Positions 14,236-23,832 of a stretch of DNA of 64,000 nucleotides are shown one piece after another (within the stretch, counting starts at the first letter, position 1; each line of letters starts with the position of its first letter). The DNA lies in the IMG/VR virus record IMGVR_UViG_3300018424_000015, positions 1 through 64,000 of that record. One strand, 5' to 3'. A model generated the notes under the pieces. The model was given only the letters and a program-made list of their open reading frames with translations, had not been told where the DNA came from and did not search any database. Source of the DNA: a virus. Made by a program: the position numbers and the translations under genes.

Positions 14236-16304
14236 TATTTCTTAACTCTTATATTTAAACCGTTTCTAGTGTTTAAATTTGACATAACTTTTCTAGGCCC
14301 GATCTTAAATCTCGCATCAACAGCACCCTGATATAGAACTCTTGGAGATCCACCTTCTAAACTTCGATAGTCAGTCCAATTCGCATCGTTAGGAGTGGTT
14401 GATTCAGTACCATAATAAAAGTCCGAACTGTCTTGGGCTGTAAGTCCAAGGCACCATTCTTTTAATTCTTTCCATGTCCAGTCTCTGTTGTGTTCCATAA
14501 TTGTTGCTAAAAATCCACAAGCAACAGGACAAGCAGCACTTGTTCCACTGAAAGCACAATCATATGCAGTTCCACCGTTATATGTAAATCCACTGTATGT
14601 AGCAGGATACTGTCCTTGATTGGTATAAGCCTTGTTTGCTGCTAGTGTGCCATCAGCAGCAGCATACACATCTATACCTTCACCTCTATCGCTATAACTT
14701 ACTTTAGTTTCAAGACTACCATTATAATCATCATCTAATGCTCCGATGTTTATAGTTTTATAGTCAGTGGTTCCATCTTCTTTAATGTATCTTCCACCTT
14801 GTTGTGGAAATCCTGTTCTATTTGTTGTTCCGTATACAGCAACACCAAATTCAAACATTACTGAACCTTCTAAACTTCCGCCGTCGGTTGTTGTAATGTA
14901 ATTGTTGTAATCAGGATGACCTTCTTTAACTACCTTTTGGTTAGAATTTCCAGCTGCACCTATGAATATCACACCTTCTTCTATCATCTCGTCCTCAGCA
15001 GTAGTCAGTGAATTATCAATCATTTGACTTTTCCAACGTCCGCCGTCCCCCTGCGTTCCCATATGACTTAACCAAGCAATTCCAGTTTCTGTTGTATAGG
15101 ATACATTGGCAGTTGCACGGTGAGTATAATATAAGGTTGATGCATTAGAAACATTGGCATTGGATCCGCTTGGAGCCTTGTTTGATCGAAACCCCCAACT
15201 GTTAGAACTTAGTGTTGGATCTTTTGCACCAAAGAGAGGATTAACAGGTTTTAGTCTATGAAATAGTTTTTGTATATCAAATCCTTCTTCAATACCTGAA
15301 CCATAAGCTCCATAAAGATCAAGCATCCATTTATTAGCATTGTACGCCCAGCCCTGTGTTCTTCCGAATGTTAATGCACCACAAGGTGTGCCGTGTTCTC
15401 CATCAGTGCCTGATGGTCTAATAGTATTATCGCCACTTGTATTTAATCTGGTATAAGTTGCGCTAACTGTTACTGTTCCTTCGTTCGCAAACTTTGCGCT
15501 TCGCGCACCGGCATTCCCCCACCAATCTCTTGCCACACTCTCCACAGGAACAGTTGTACCGTCCCAGCGTGTGGTTAATCTTGTACCTGGATCAGCATCA
15601 AACCATTCTGGATCAATATAATAAGGTGCATCAAGAACAAGATCCAATACATCGCAAGTACCGTTTCCTGGAAGTAAATTTCCGCCTGTATATCCTGTTG
15701 GCTTTTCAACTTCTGTTACTCCATCTGAAAGTAATACACAATTGTTTTGGAATTCGGGATGTCCTATCCACATTCCTTCGTCACATACAATAACATCAAT
15801 ATTTTTTCCTGTTCCGTACTGAGTAGGATTTATTTCAGGGATAGCATTATCTGCTAGTGAATTATCTACCCAAGGATCTAAAAACTGTTGATGTCTATAA
15901 AGTGAATAACTTGCACGATTAGAATCTGCTGCTGTAGGTATTCCACCTGGCAATGTATTAGAAACTGAAAACTCTCTATAGTTTTTAATTGTTCCGGAAT
16001 AACGAGCTACTAATTCTGGACGGACTGCTTGTAGTTCATCCTGTGGTGGTTTAAATTCTTCTGGATATTTAGAATAATCGATATTAATAAATCTTATTCT
16101 AGGATCATTTTTAAGTTGATCTGCTTCTTCTTGTGTAAGTAGGTATGTACCGCGAGTTGAACTATGTAATTTATCATCATCACATTCAATACAACGTTCC
16201 GGTACTTCGTCACAATTATGGCCATCGTGTACAAGTTCGTGATGTAGTTCGTCCCATTGTTCTTCGGTATACGTACCAAGTTGGTAATATTTTTCCTCAG
16301 CCAT
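14232..16304 (-). CDS. Subtilisin-like serine protease (S8), probably virion-associated
   Basis: 690 residues. All catalytic residues are present: D175 (IDVIVCDEG), H304 (GEHGTPCGA), oxyanion N453 (GAAGNSN) and S589 (FSGTSAACP); SSNSWG (about 366-371) is another subtilase block. There is no signal peptide. The first 70 residues (charged, His/Cys-rich, then LTQEEADQLKNDPRI) could be a propeptide or docking region. It lies 8 bases after a fibre gene on one transcript, so it is likely a tail-borne protease that cuts host surface protein or processes fibres. Target unknown. Confidence 0.85.
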   Translation of the reverse strand: MAEEKYYQLGTYTEEQWDELHHELVHDGHNCDEVPERCIECDDDKLHSSTRGTYLLTQEEADQLKNDPRIRFINIDYSKYPEEFKPPQDELQAVRPELVARYSGTIKNYREFSVSNTLPGGIPTAADSNRASYSLYRHQQFLDPWVDNSLADNAIPEINPTQYGTGKNIDVIVCDEGMWIGHPEFQNNCVLLSDGVTEVEKPTGYTGGNLLPGNGTCDVLDLVLDAPYYIDPEWFDADPGTRLTTRWDGTTVPVESVARDWWGNAGARSAKFANEGTVTVSATYTRLNTSGDNTIRPSGTDGEHGTPCGALTFGRTQGWAYNANKWMLDLYGAYGSGIEEGFDIQKLFHRLKPVNPLFGAKDPTLSSNSWGFRSNKAPSGSNANVSNASTLYYTHRATANVSYTTETGIAWLSHMGTQGDGGRWKSQMIDNSLTTAEDEMIEEGVIFIGAAGNSNQKVVKEGHPDYNNYITTTDGGSLEGSVMFEFGVAVYGTTNRTGFPQQGGRYIKEDGTTDYKTINIGALDDDYNGSLETKVSYSDRGEGIDVYAAADGTLAANKAYTNQGQYPATYSGFTYNGGTAYDCAFSGTSAACPVACGFLATIMEHNRDWTWKELKEWCLGLTAQDSSDFYYGTESTTPNDANWTDYRSLEGGSPRVLYQGAVDARFKIGPRKVMSNLNTRNGLNIRVKKY

Positions 16305-16312
16305 AGATCACC

Positions 16313-17851
16313 TTATACTAAGTTTACCCAAGAACCGTTTTCATAACCTTGAAATTTATTAGTTGTTGTATTGTAAATTAAATCACCGTTTTGTGCAGTT
16401 AATAGATCTCGTTGAGCGGTTGTAAATGAAGCCATCTTAATAGGAGATGATGTTACTTCTACTCTGGTTCCTGCTGTTAATTGTATTTCATTATCTGAAA
16501 ATAGTTCAGGTACACCCGAACCTTGTGATATAACACTTCCTTGAACAGTAAGGTTATTGCTTACTGTTAAATCGTTGTTAACTGTTACATTGTTTTCAAC
16601 AGTTAAATCACTGTTCATTATTACTGCTGGAGTAAAGGATATTGCCGAACTATCACCTGTATCGATTATGTTTCCTGTAAATGTAAAGTTACCTACAGAA
16701 GCAACGGATGCTCCGCCAGTAAATACACCACCAGTTGTAAATGCAGTAAAGCCTGTTCCGTTTACAGGTGTAGTTAATGTTGAATCTGAATAAAGTGCAA
16801 ATGTTCCACTTGTTAAAACATCTGCAAAATAATCATTACCGTTAAGTTCTGTCATACCACCGACAGATGAAAATGTTACCGGTTGTCCTTCATATAATCC
16901 ATGATCACCAAAGGAAGTAATTACTACCGGGTTGGCCTGTGTTGCACCATTGACCACTCCTGATACGCCTGCTACTGAATCGTCTCCTGCAGACCATTGT
17001 GATCCATTCCATTTTAAAACTTGATTAAGTGCCGGCGACATTGCTGAATCAACATCTGATAAACTCTTAATGCTTTGAGAAGTTATAGCAGTTAAGTATC
17101 CTGACAACGCATGATTACCCCAACTGTATGCTGAATCCCATTGAGAAGAATTTGCTGTTGCAGTTGTTAGTGCTGTTGTTGTTGCGTAATCTGCTAGTGT
17201 AGTTGTTAGTGCTGTTGATGTAACGCCATCAGTAATTCCATATCCGCCTAGTGTTGTTGGTGTTCCTGTTAGTGATGAAAATGCACCATCAAATGTACTT
17301 GCATCAGTAATTCCATAACCTGCTAGTGTAGTCGGAGTGTTTGATAATGAACTCCATTCGCCATCAAATCCTTGTGGTGCGTCTTCAAATGTAAATGTTC
17401 CAGAACCGTTTGTAGTGAGTATCTGCCCATTTGTGCCATCACTGATACCTAAATCTAAAATCGAAGTAACTAAAGATTCTAATCCACTTACTGGCTGAAC
17501 CCATTGATTAGAACTTCCATCACTAGTATAAACATACAGTCTGGCGTTAGATGTGTTAAACCAAATTGTACCTGTTTCAGGAGCACTTGGTGATGTATCA
17601 CCTAATTCTATACTACCACTGCCGCCACCAACTCCTGCTAATTCTGCTTTTGCAAGAAATGCAGCATTTGAAACGTTCGATAAATCCACTTTAACAAGCG
17701 GCATTCCTCCAACATCTTCGGCGTTAAAAACTCTTAGTGTATTATTTGTTTGATCGTAAAAAATCTCGCCTTTGGCGCCGGTTTTTCTGTCAAGAAAATC
17801 AGCATCTCTAGGCGATATTCGTAAGTTATTAATAATCGGTAATCTAGCCAT
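16313..17851 (-). CDS. Tail fibre-like structural protein
   Basis: 512 residues. N-terminus MARLPIINNLRISPRDADFLDRK, then a short module TGTIWFNTSNARLYVYTSD, fibre repeats LSNTPTTLAGYGITD and LTGTPTTLGGYGITD (about 170-210, the repeat type of T4-like long tail fibres), Thr-rich heptads, a beta domain with a DHGLYEGQPVTFSSVGGM motif, then V-x-N-D-L-T-V repeats (about 420-445) and the closing module GDLIYNTTTNKFQGYENGSWV. These features indicate a trimeric beta-structured fibre. Its ATAAATA motif lies 29 bases upstream. Co-transcribed with the subtilase. Confidence 0.75.
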   Translation of the reverse strand: MARLPIINNLRISPRDADFLDRKTGAKGEIFYDQTNNTLRVFNAEDVGGMPLVKVDLSNVSNAAFLAKAELAGVGGGSGSIELGDTSPSAPETGTIWFNTSNARLYVYTSDGSSNQWVQPVSGLESLVTSILDLGISDGTNGQILTTNGSGTFTFEDAPQGFDGEWSSLSNTPTTLAGYGITDASTFDGAFSSLTGTPTTLGGYGITDGVTSTALTTTLADYATTTALTTATANSSQWDSAYSWGNHALSGYLTAITSQSIKSLSDVDSAMSPALNQVLKWNGSQWSAGDDSVAGVSGVVNGATQANPVVITSFGDHGLYEGQPVTFSSVGGMTELNGNDYFADVLTSGTFALYSDSTLTTPVNGTGFTAFTTGGVFTGGASVASVGNFTFTGNIIDTGDSSAISFTPAVIMNSDLTVENNVTVNNDLTVSNNLTVQGSVISQGSGVPELFSDNEIQLTAGTRVEVTSSPIKMASFTTAQRDLLTAQNGDLIYNTTTNKFQGYENGSWVNLV

Positions 17852-17880
17852 TCTGTATTTGCACCATATTTGTTACATAG

Positions 17881-17887
17881 TATTTAT
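17881..17887 (-). promoter_or_regulatory. Late promoter motif ATAAATA
   Basis: ATAAATA on the minus strand, 29 bases before the fibre start at 17851. It lies back to back with the plus-strand TATAAATA at 17925, making a divergent late promoter region at the left edge of the enzyme island. Confidence 0.55.
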
Positions 17888-17924
17888 CTAATGCCATATC
17901 TTTCACTATCACGCTTACAGCGCC

Positions 17925-17932
17925 TATAAATA
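17925..17932 (+). promoter_or_regulatory. Perfect late promoter TATAAATA
   Basis: Exact T4 late consensus, followed by TGCAT and ATG at 17938. The upstream in-frame ATG at 17932 overlaps the motif and cannot be in the transcript, so 17938 is taken as the start. It drives the plus-strand half of the enzyme island. Confidence 0.75.
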
Positions 17933-17937
17933 TGCAT

Positions 17938-18516
17938 ATGAAACTCTTAAAAGACATTGGAATATTCGAGAGCGCAGTAACTGACGAAACCTGTGATAAA
18001 TTGATTGAATATTATGATCAACTAACAGATTTAGGTATGTCACATACTAGAATTAGCACTAACGATTCTCCCGGGCACCTAAAAAAGGACTCTGCTGCAT
18101 TTTTATTCGAACCTCCAGCACTTAATCTTTCCACAGAAAACCCTGCGGTTAGGGACAGTGTCCAGCAAATTATTTATTGTTGGGAACAATATATAGATCA
18201 TTACAGTGTATTATCATCTGTCGATCCACACAGAATTTACTATATGAAACTGCAAAAAACCCTACCAGGAGAAGGTTATCATGTATGGCATTACGAATCT
18301 GATAACCGAGAACGTTCAGGTAGAGTTGCTGCGTGGGGGTTATATCTTAACACTGTCGATGAGGGAGGAGAAACCGAATGGCTTTATCAGTCTGTAAGGG
18401 TTCCTGCTACAAAAGGTACATTAGCAATTTGGCCAGCCGGTTATACTCATACACATAGAGGTAATCCACCTCTAAGTGGTGAAAAGTATTTGTTAACAGG
18501 TTGGATCGAATACTAA
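17938..18516 (+). CDS. 2OG-Fe(II) oxygenase, prolyl-4-hydroxylase-like
   Basis: 192 residues. The C-terminal half has the double-stranded beta-helix signature: GEGYHVWHYE (H118, E120 as metal ligands, H-x-E rather than H-x-D), LYLNTVDEGGETEWLYQ, LAIWPAGYTHTHRGNPP (distal His at 171 or 173) and SGEKYLLTGWIEY with K183 as likely 2-oxoglutarate contact. Such enzymes use O2 and 2-oxoglutarate to hydroxylate peptidyl or free substrates; substrate unknown. First gene of the plus-strand island operon, with TAATG overlap to the next gene. Confidence 0.8.
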   Translation: MKLLKDIGIFESAVTDETCDKLIEYYDQLTDLGMSHTRISTNDSPGHLKKDSAAFLFEPPALNLSTENPAVRDSVQQIIYCWEQYIDHYSVLSSVDPHRIYYMKLQKTLPGEGYHVWHYESDNRERSGRVAAWGLYLNTVDEGGETEWLYQSVRVPATKGTLAIWPAGYTHTHRGNPPLSGEKYLLTGWIEY

Positions 18517-19142
18517 TGAACAAAATTAAACTTTTTCCTATAGAATTATTCGAATTTAAAAAAGAATTTGATTTTGATCAAATTATAGTAGACTGCGAAA
18601 AATATGCTGATTTGATTAAACATTCTGATGTTATTTCATCAATGAGAAATCTACACGATAAGCCTGAATTGAAAGAATTATTTGATTGGTTTAGACAGTG
18701 TTTAGATGAAATTAGATTGAAGCAAAAATATGACTGCGATAGTTTTGAAATAACAAGTAGTTGGTTTAACAGATCATTACCTCAATCTCAAATGTCATTG
18801 AATTTGCATAGACATAGTATGAGTTTCTTTAGTGCAGTTTTTTATCTTACTGAAGGATCTCCTACAGTGTTTGAAGATCCGGTAATACATCGTACACAAG
18901 CACAACTTGAAGTTTTAAGAGAACTAGATAAAGATTCAAGCCCGCATCAAAGTATAGAAGCAGAACCAGGAAAGTTAATTATTTTTCCTAGTTGGCTTTT
19001 TCACTTTAGTGCTCCACACATAGGCGATAAAGATCGTTACGTTATTAGTTTTAATACTATGCCGCAGGGGCTTGTAAATTATAAATTAGCAACAGATAGC
19101 GTTGCCTCTATTAAAATATTGAATAAGGATAAAGGATGGTAA
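18516..19142 (+). CDS. 2OG-Fe(II) oxygenase (H-x-H class)
   Basis: 208 residues from ATG 18516, which overlaps the preceding stop as TAATG; an earlier in-frame ATG lies inside the upstream gene. Motifs: LNLHRHSMSFFSAVFYL (H98, H100), a Pro-Gly turn PGKLIIFPSWLFHFSAP with distal H163, and DRYVISFN with R174. This is the pattern of the phage and marine bacterial putative 2OG-Fe(II) oxygenase family (TIGR02466-like), also seen at 28102 and 29525. Substrate unknown. It overlaps the first halogenase by 7 bases. Confidence 0.75.
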   Translation: MNKIKLFPIELFEFKKEFDFDQIIVDCEKYADLIKHSDVISSMRNLHDKPELKELFDWFRQCLDEIRLKQKYDCDSFEITSSWFNRSLPQSQMSLNLHRHSMSFFSAVFYLTEGSPTVFEDPVIHRTQAQLEVLRELDKDSSPHQSIEAEPGKLIIFPSWLFHFSAPHIGDKDRYVISFNTMPQGLVNYKLATDSVASIKILNKDKGW

Positions 19143-20620
19143 AAGACCTAATTGTGTTAGGCGGCGGCAATGCTGGTCTTATGACAGCATTATACCTTAA
19201 AGAAAGTATTCCTAATCTTAACCTAACTGTAATTAAATCATCCAAGATTGGAACTATCGGTGTTGGCGAAGGATCTACTGAACATTGGAAAATGTTTGCT
19301 TCTGCAACTAGAATTTCAATCGTAGATATGATAAGAGAGTGCGGTGCTACATTTAAGATAGGAATTAAGTTTGAAAATTGGCATGGTGATGGAACTAGTT
19401 ACTATCATAGTTTGCCTGAAGCTCTAGTAGACACAGATAGTTATACAGGTATTCCGTATGCTATGCTTAAACTTATTGCAGATGGTACAGGCACAGAAAA
19501 TCTGCACTGGCAATTGCCTATGGACGGATATATTAGAGAACCGTTAGATCAATACTATCAGTTTCATTTTGACAGCGAAAAATTAAACACGTATCTTCTA
19601 AAAAAGTGTGATGAAAGAGATATTAAAGTTGTTGATGCTGAGATCAATAATTGTGTATTAGATAACGAAGGGTTTATTTCCTCTATAGTCGATGACAATG
19701 GGCTATCATATTCAGCAGATTTCTTTATAGACAGCAGTGGATTTAAAAGAGTACTTGCATCAAGACTTGGAGCAGAATGGGTTGATTGGTCAGAGTACTT
19801 ACCTACAAACAGTGCGTTGGCTTTTCAAACACCATACGAAGAAAATATTCCTCCATATACACTATCTCGTTCTATGAATGCTGGATGGATGTGGAGAGCT
19901 CCTGTACAGGATAGATTCGGTAACGGATATGTTTATGATGATAGATTTATTTCAGAAGAAAATGCATTAAAAGAAGTACAACAATACTTTGATTTTCCTT
20001 TAAACATAGGACGTAGAATCAAATACACTTCAGGAAAAGTAAACAAAGCATGGATTAAAAATTGTGTTTGTATTGGATTAAGCAGTAACTTTGTTGAACC
20101 GTTAGAAGCAAGTAGCATATCAACTACTATACAACAGAGTAGACTACTAGCAAGTTCTCTTTGGAATTGGAATAGATCAGATCAAGGAACAATTAACAAA
20201 TATAATGAAATTGTTGATGACATGATGTTTAATATTTTAGACTTTATACAATTACATTATTATACTCAAAGACAAGACACTAAGTTTTGGAAGTGGTGTA
20301 AGAATGAAATGAAGATTACAGATTTTAATAAAGAGAATTTATCAAACTTTAAAAATAATTTTATTAGTCAAACATTATTACCAGAAGACGGAACGTTCGG
20401 AACCTATAGAATTTATGATTGTTTAAATTGGATTCAAGTAATGCACGGGTTGCGTATGTTTAATATAGAAAATATCAAGAAGATATATAATAGTCATACC
20501 CATTTAAAAAATATAGAATTAGAATTTTTGCAATTGCCAAGTCAACCAGATGAAACATGGATTACTTGTCGTGATGCTGTAAATTTAGTCAAGAACAGTG
20601 TAACGGAAATTAAGTTATGA
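19136..20620 (+). CDS. Flavin-dependent tryptophan-halogenase-type enzyme 1
   Basis: 494 residues. FAD-binding LGGGNAGLMTA (8-18); second flavin motif IGVGEGSTEHW (41-51); catalytic Lys K74 in ATFKIGIKF (PrnA K79 equivalent); halogenase motif GWMWRAP in place of GWxWxIP; NFVEPLEASSIST with the active-site Glu. Family enzymes use FADH2, O2 and halide to make HOX, which reaches Lys and halogenates tryptophan or other electron-rich substrates. Very like the next gene (tandem paralogue). No flavin reductase is visible nearby, so reduced flavin would come from the host. Confidence 0.88.
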   Translation: MVKDLIVLGGGNAGLMTALYLKESIPNLNLTVIKSSKIGTIGVGEGSTEHWKMFASATRISIVDMIRECGATFKIGIKFENWHGDGTSYYHSLPEALVDTDSYTGIPYAMLKLIADGTGTENLHWQLPMDGYIREPLDQYYQFHFDSEKLNTYLLKKCDERDIKVVDAEINNCVLDNEGFISSIVDDNGLSYSADFFIDSSGFKRVLASRLGAEWVDWSEYLPTNSALAFQTPYEENIPPYTLSRSMNAGWMWRAPVQDRFGNGYVYDDRFISEENALKEVQQYFDFPLNIGRRIKYTSGKVNKAWIKNCVCIGLSSNFVEPLEASSISTTIQQSRLLASSLWNWNRSDQGTINKYNEIVDDMMFNILDFIQLHYYTQRQDTKFWKWCKNEMKITDFNKENLSNFKNNFISQTLLPEDGTFGTYRIYDCLNWIQVMHGLRMFNIENIKKIYNSHTHLKNIELEFLQLPSQPDETWITCRDAVNLVKNSVTEIKL

Positions 20621-22125
20621 TTAGATCATTATGTGTACTAGGTGGAGGAACTGCTGGATTAATTTCTGCATTAATGATGCGTAAAGCATATCCTACTTTA
20701 AAAATTACAATATTAGAATCGTCTAAGATAGGTATTATTGGTGTAGGTGAAGGCAGTACAGAACACTGGAAACCTTTTATGGAATATATCGATGTTGATG
20801 TTCCTACAATTGTAAGAGAGTGCGGAAGTACATTTAAAATAGGTATTAAATTTACAAACTGGAACGGCGACGGAAAATCTTATTGGCATAGTTTAACAGA
20901 ACAGTATAACACTTTACATCAAGATAACGATGCCCCATTAAGTTGGTTTAGATACACAGGCGAGAATTGGGATCCTGAAGAAACTGCTTGGGATTTATCA
21001 AGAAATAGCAAACATCCTGAGCCTTTCCATGAAATTATTTCTCAATATCATTTTGATACATTTAAATTAAACAAATTTTTTCATAAGTTATGTGCAGAAA
21101 GAAACATAGAAGTTATTGACACAGATATATCTGATGTAATCGTTGATAAAGATGGCTATGCTGATTACTTAATAGATGAACACGGTAAACAATATAAAGC
21201 AGACTTTTACATTGATAGTAGCGGCTTCAGAAGAATTATAAGCAGTAAATTAGGTGCTAAATGGGTTGATAAACAAAAACAATTACCAATGAATAGTGCT
21301 ATTGCATTTCCAACAGGTTACACTGAAAACATTCCTTCCTATACTGAAGCAACAGCATTAAGTAGTGGATGGGTATGGAGAATTCCAACACAAGAAAGAT
21401 ATGGAAATGGTTATGTTTTTTGTGACAACTTTATCAATGAAACACAAGCATACGATGAAGTTTCAAAGCATTATAAAGAAAATTTAAAAATTACTCAAGA
21501 ATTAGAAATAGGTAGAAAAGTAAAATTTAGTGCAGGATATTTAGATAAATTCTGGATTAAAAACTGTTTAACAGTTGGGCTATCAGGTATGTTTGTTGAA
21601 CCATTAGAAGCAAGTAGTATAGGTTCTACAATACAAGAAATTAGATTAGCTATTCCTAGTTTCCATTACTGGACTCGAGGAGAAACAATAACAGAAAATG
21701 TTTTTAATGATAGAATGATTAGAATAGCTGAAAATATTGTAGACTTTATTCAATTACACTATATTACTAAACGCAATGATACTGAATTCTGGAAATGGGT
21801 CAACAAAGAAATTGTTTATACAGATTTTATTAGAGAAAATTTAGAATACTTTAAAAAGAATGGTGTTAATTCACAAATGTTCGGAATAGAACCATTGTAT
21901 ATGTTTTCTTATCTAAATTGGAGTCAAGTAATGCACGGTCTATCATTATTTGATTATGATGCTCGCAAGAAGTATTGGGAAGAATTTTGGAGTAAAGAAC
22001 ATTCAGAAAATTTGGATAATTTATTTAAACACGGCAATGCAGTAGATATGAGTACTGTTCGAACACATAGAGAAGCATTAAATATTTTAAAAGAAAGATA
22101 TTTGGAAGTACGTTATGAATTATAA
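20617..22125 (+). CDS. Flavin-dependent tryptophan-halogenase-type enzyme 2
   Basis: 502 residues, paralogue of the preceding gene (shared SSKIG-IIGVGEGSTEHWK, RECG-STFKIGIKF and NGYV blocks). GGGTAGLISA motif, K74 in STFKIGIKF, canonical GWVWRIPTQERYGNGYVF, FVEPLEASSIGST with Glu. All features for halide oxidation are present, and it is closer to the canonical motif than enzyme 1. ATGA overlap with the upstream gene. Substrate unknown. Confidence 0.9.
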   Translation: MIRSLCVLGGGTAGLISALMMRKAYPTLKITILESSKIGIIGVGEGSTEHWKPFMEYIDVDVPTIVRECGSTFKIGIKFTNWNGDGKSYWHSLTEQYNTLHQDNDAPLSWFRYTGENWDPEETAWDLSRNSKHPEPFHEIISQYHFDTFKLNKFFHKLCAERNIEVIDTDISDVIVDKDGYADYLIDEHGKQYKADFYIDSSGFRRIISSKLGAKWVDKQKQLPMNSAIAFPTGYTENIPSYTEATALSSGWVWRIPTQERYGNGYVFCDNFINETQAYDEVSKHYKENLKITQELEIGRKVKFSAGYLDKFWIKNCLTVGLSGMFVEPLEASSIGSTIQEIRLAIPSFHYWTRGETITENVFNDRMIRIAENIVDFIQLHYITKRNDTEFWKWVNKEIVYTDFIRENLEYFKKNGVNSQMFGIEPLYMFSYLNWSQVMHGLSLFDYDARKKYWEEFWSKEHSENLDNLFKHGNAVDMSTVRTHREALNILKERYLEVRYEL

Positions 22126-23653
22126 TGCAGTGATTTTAGGTGGCGGTTCCGCTGGCTGGTTAACAGCACTATGGGTTAAGAAATTTTGGCCTAATCTCAA
22201 AATTGCTATCGTTGAAAATCCTAAGAAACCTCCTATTATTGCAGGAGAAAGTGGAACGACTACGTTTGTAGATCTATTAAGAAAGATTGACATAGACAAA
22301 GATGATTTTGTTACAAAGGTGTTTGCTACACCTAAGTTAGGTGGAAAATTTACAGACTGGAACGGTGTAGGGACAGAGTTCATACATTGTTTACAAACAG
22401 ATTATGCACCTTGGTTAGATGGATGGAGCGATTATTACGATACTCCGGAGTCTCAGCCTTTACTGTTTGGTAATATGCTAAACATCATGCAACGAGAAAG
22501 AGAAAAAGATACATATCTAAAAACATTAATAGCAAATAATGTTCCTTTGTCAGATGCATTCTATGCAAATCAATTTATAAAAAATAATAAAGTTCCTTTC
22601 GGTTCTAGTACACACAACCTGCCTGTTATTCCTATGTGGCATTTTGAAAGTAGATCAGCTGCTGCTTATTTTAAAGAAATAGGACTATCAAGAGGAATAG
22701 AACTTATCGAAGGAGAGTTTCAAAGTGCAAAATTAAAAACTGACGGAAACTGTGAATCAATCTTACTAGATGAAAATAGAGAAATAACAGCAGATTGGTT
22801 TTTTGATTGTAGTGGTTTTGCTAGATTACTTTTAGAAAAAACCATGAAGGAACCTATTTTAGATTATACAGATTACTTTCCAGCTAGAGCAGTAGTTGCC
22901 TGGTGGGACGATCCTTGTTACTGTGTTACAACAAATGCTATTGCAATGAAGTATGGCTGGAGTTGGAACATTAATCTAAGACATAGAAGCGGAAACGGTT
23001 ATCTATATGATCCAGATCATTTAACATTAGATCAAGCAATACAAGAAGCGGAAAAACGATTTGATAAAAAAATAGAACCTATAGCAAACTTTAGTTTTCA
23101 ACCTGGAATGATGAGAAACACTTGGAAAAACAACGTCATAGCTATTGGTTTGAGCAACGGATTTTTAGAGCCGTTAGAAGCAAACGGGGTTGCTGTTATT
23201 ATAGAAAGCCTATATGCACTACAAGATCATTGGCACCCTGAAAGAAAAGGATATGTATCTAACAGATTTAATGACAGAGTTTGGTCAGTGAGTGAAGATA
23301 TTAAAGATTTCTTAGCGTTACATTATAGAGGAAAACGCAAAGACACTGAGTTTTGGCAAAGTCATCAAAACGATGAATTTAGAATTCCGGAAACTTTAAG
23401 ATTAAAATTAGAGGACTGGAAACAATGGTATTTGCACGGAGGTGCAGAACCACTTTATAACGGGTATAGTCCAACAGCATGGCTGATGGTATTACAAGCA
23501 CTACAGGTATATGATCATAGCATACTTTCAGCTAGATACGAAAAACTGCTAACAATATCCTCAAATGTGCTAAATAATAATATACAACGTTACAAACAGC
23601 TTGTTGCTCCATTTTTAACCATTGAGCAATGGGTGGATAATTATGCTAAATAG
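22115..23653 (+). CDS. Flavin-dependent halogenase-type enzyme 3, divergent
   Basis: 512 residues. LGGGSAGWLTALW (8-20), AGESGTTTF instead of GVGEST, K74 in ATPKLGGKFTDW, GWSWNINLRHRSGNGYLY in place of GWxWxIP (the Pro is replaced), and GFLEPLEANGVAV with Glu. It keeps the Lys and Glu but has changed around the halide/flavin tunnel, suggesting a different substrate or halide. Overlaps the preceding gene by 11 bases. A late motif overlaps its last codons and serves the next small gene. Confidence 0.85.
   Translation: MNYNAVILGGGSAGWLTALWVKKFWPNLKIAIVENPKKPPIIAGESGTTTFVDLLRKIDIDKDDFVTKVFATPKLGGKFTDWNGVGTEFIHCLQTDYAPWLDGWSDYYDTPESQPLLFGNMLNIMQREREKDTYLKTLIANNVPLSDAFYANQFIKNNKVPFGSSTHNLPVIPMWHFESRSAAAYFKEIGLSRGIELIEGEFQSAKLKTDGNCESILLDENREITADWFFDCSGFARLLLEKTMKEPILDYTDYFPARAVVAWWDDPCYCVTTNAIAMKYGWSWNINLRHRSGNGYLYDPDHLTLDQAIQEAEKRFDKKIEPIANFSFQPGMMRNTWKNNVIAIGLSNGFLEPLEANGVAVIIESLYALQDHWHPERKGYVSNRFNDRVWSVSEDIKDFLALHYRGKRKDTEFWQSHQNDEFRIPETLRLKLEDWKQWYLHGGAEPLYNGYSPTAWLMVLQALQVYDHSILSARYEKLLTISSNVLNNNIQRYKQLVAPFLTIEQWVDNYAK
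23646..23652 (+). promoter_or_regulatory. Late promoter motif CTAAATA
   Basis: CTAAATA at the end of halogenase 3. A transcript starting near 23658 would carry the AAGGAGT ribosome site and the ATG at 23674. This gives the small terminal gene its own late promoter. Confidence 0.6.
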
Positions 23654-23673
23654 TATGCAAGGAGTTAATTGTA

Positions 23674-23832
23674 ATGAAAACTTATAAGATTATTTTAAGA
23701 GTGGCACACGGAGTACTCGAAGTTAGAGAAGACACTTGTCAGGCAAGAAACGCTGAAGAAGCACAAAAAATCTTCGAAGAAAGACACGGTGTAGAACTAA
23801 TTGTTGCTGGTCCTTTGCCAGTTAGCAATTAA
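23674..23832 (+). CDS. 52-residue protein at the operon junction
   Basis: Begins MKTYKIILRVAHGVLEVRED, then TCQARNAEEAQKIFEERHG and ELIVAGPLPVSN. Good AAGGAG site 8 bases upstream and its own CTAAATA motif. Predicted beta-hairpin, helix, beta strand. It contains no Trp, so it is not an obvious halogenase substrate. It overlaps the convergent oxygenase gene by 4 bases. Function unknown. Confidence 0.7.
   Translation: MKTYKIILRVAHGVLEVREDTCQARNAEEAQKIFEERHGVELIVAGPLPVSN

Noticed and set aside
23674-23832. Halogenase substrate peptide (RiPP-like precursor)
   Set aside because: It contains no Trp and a single Tyr, and has no leader-core division, so it is not supported as a substrate.
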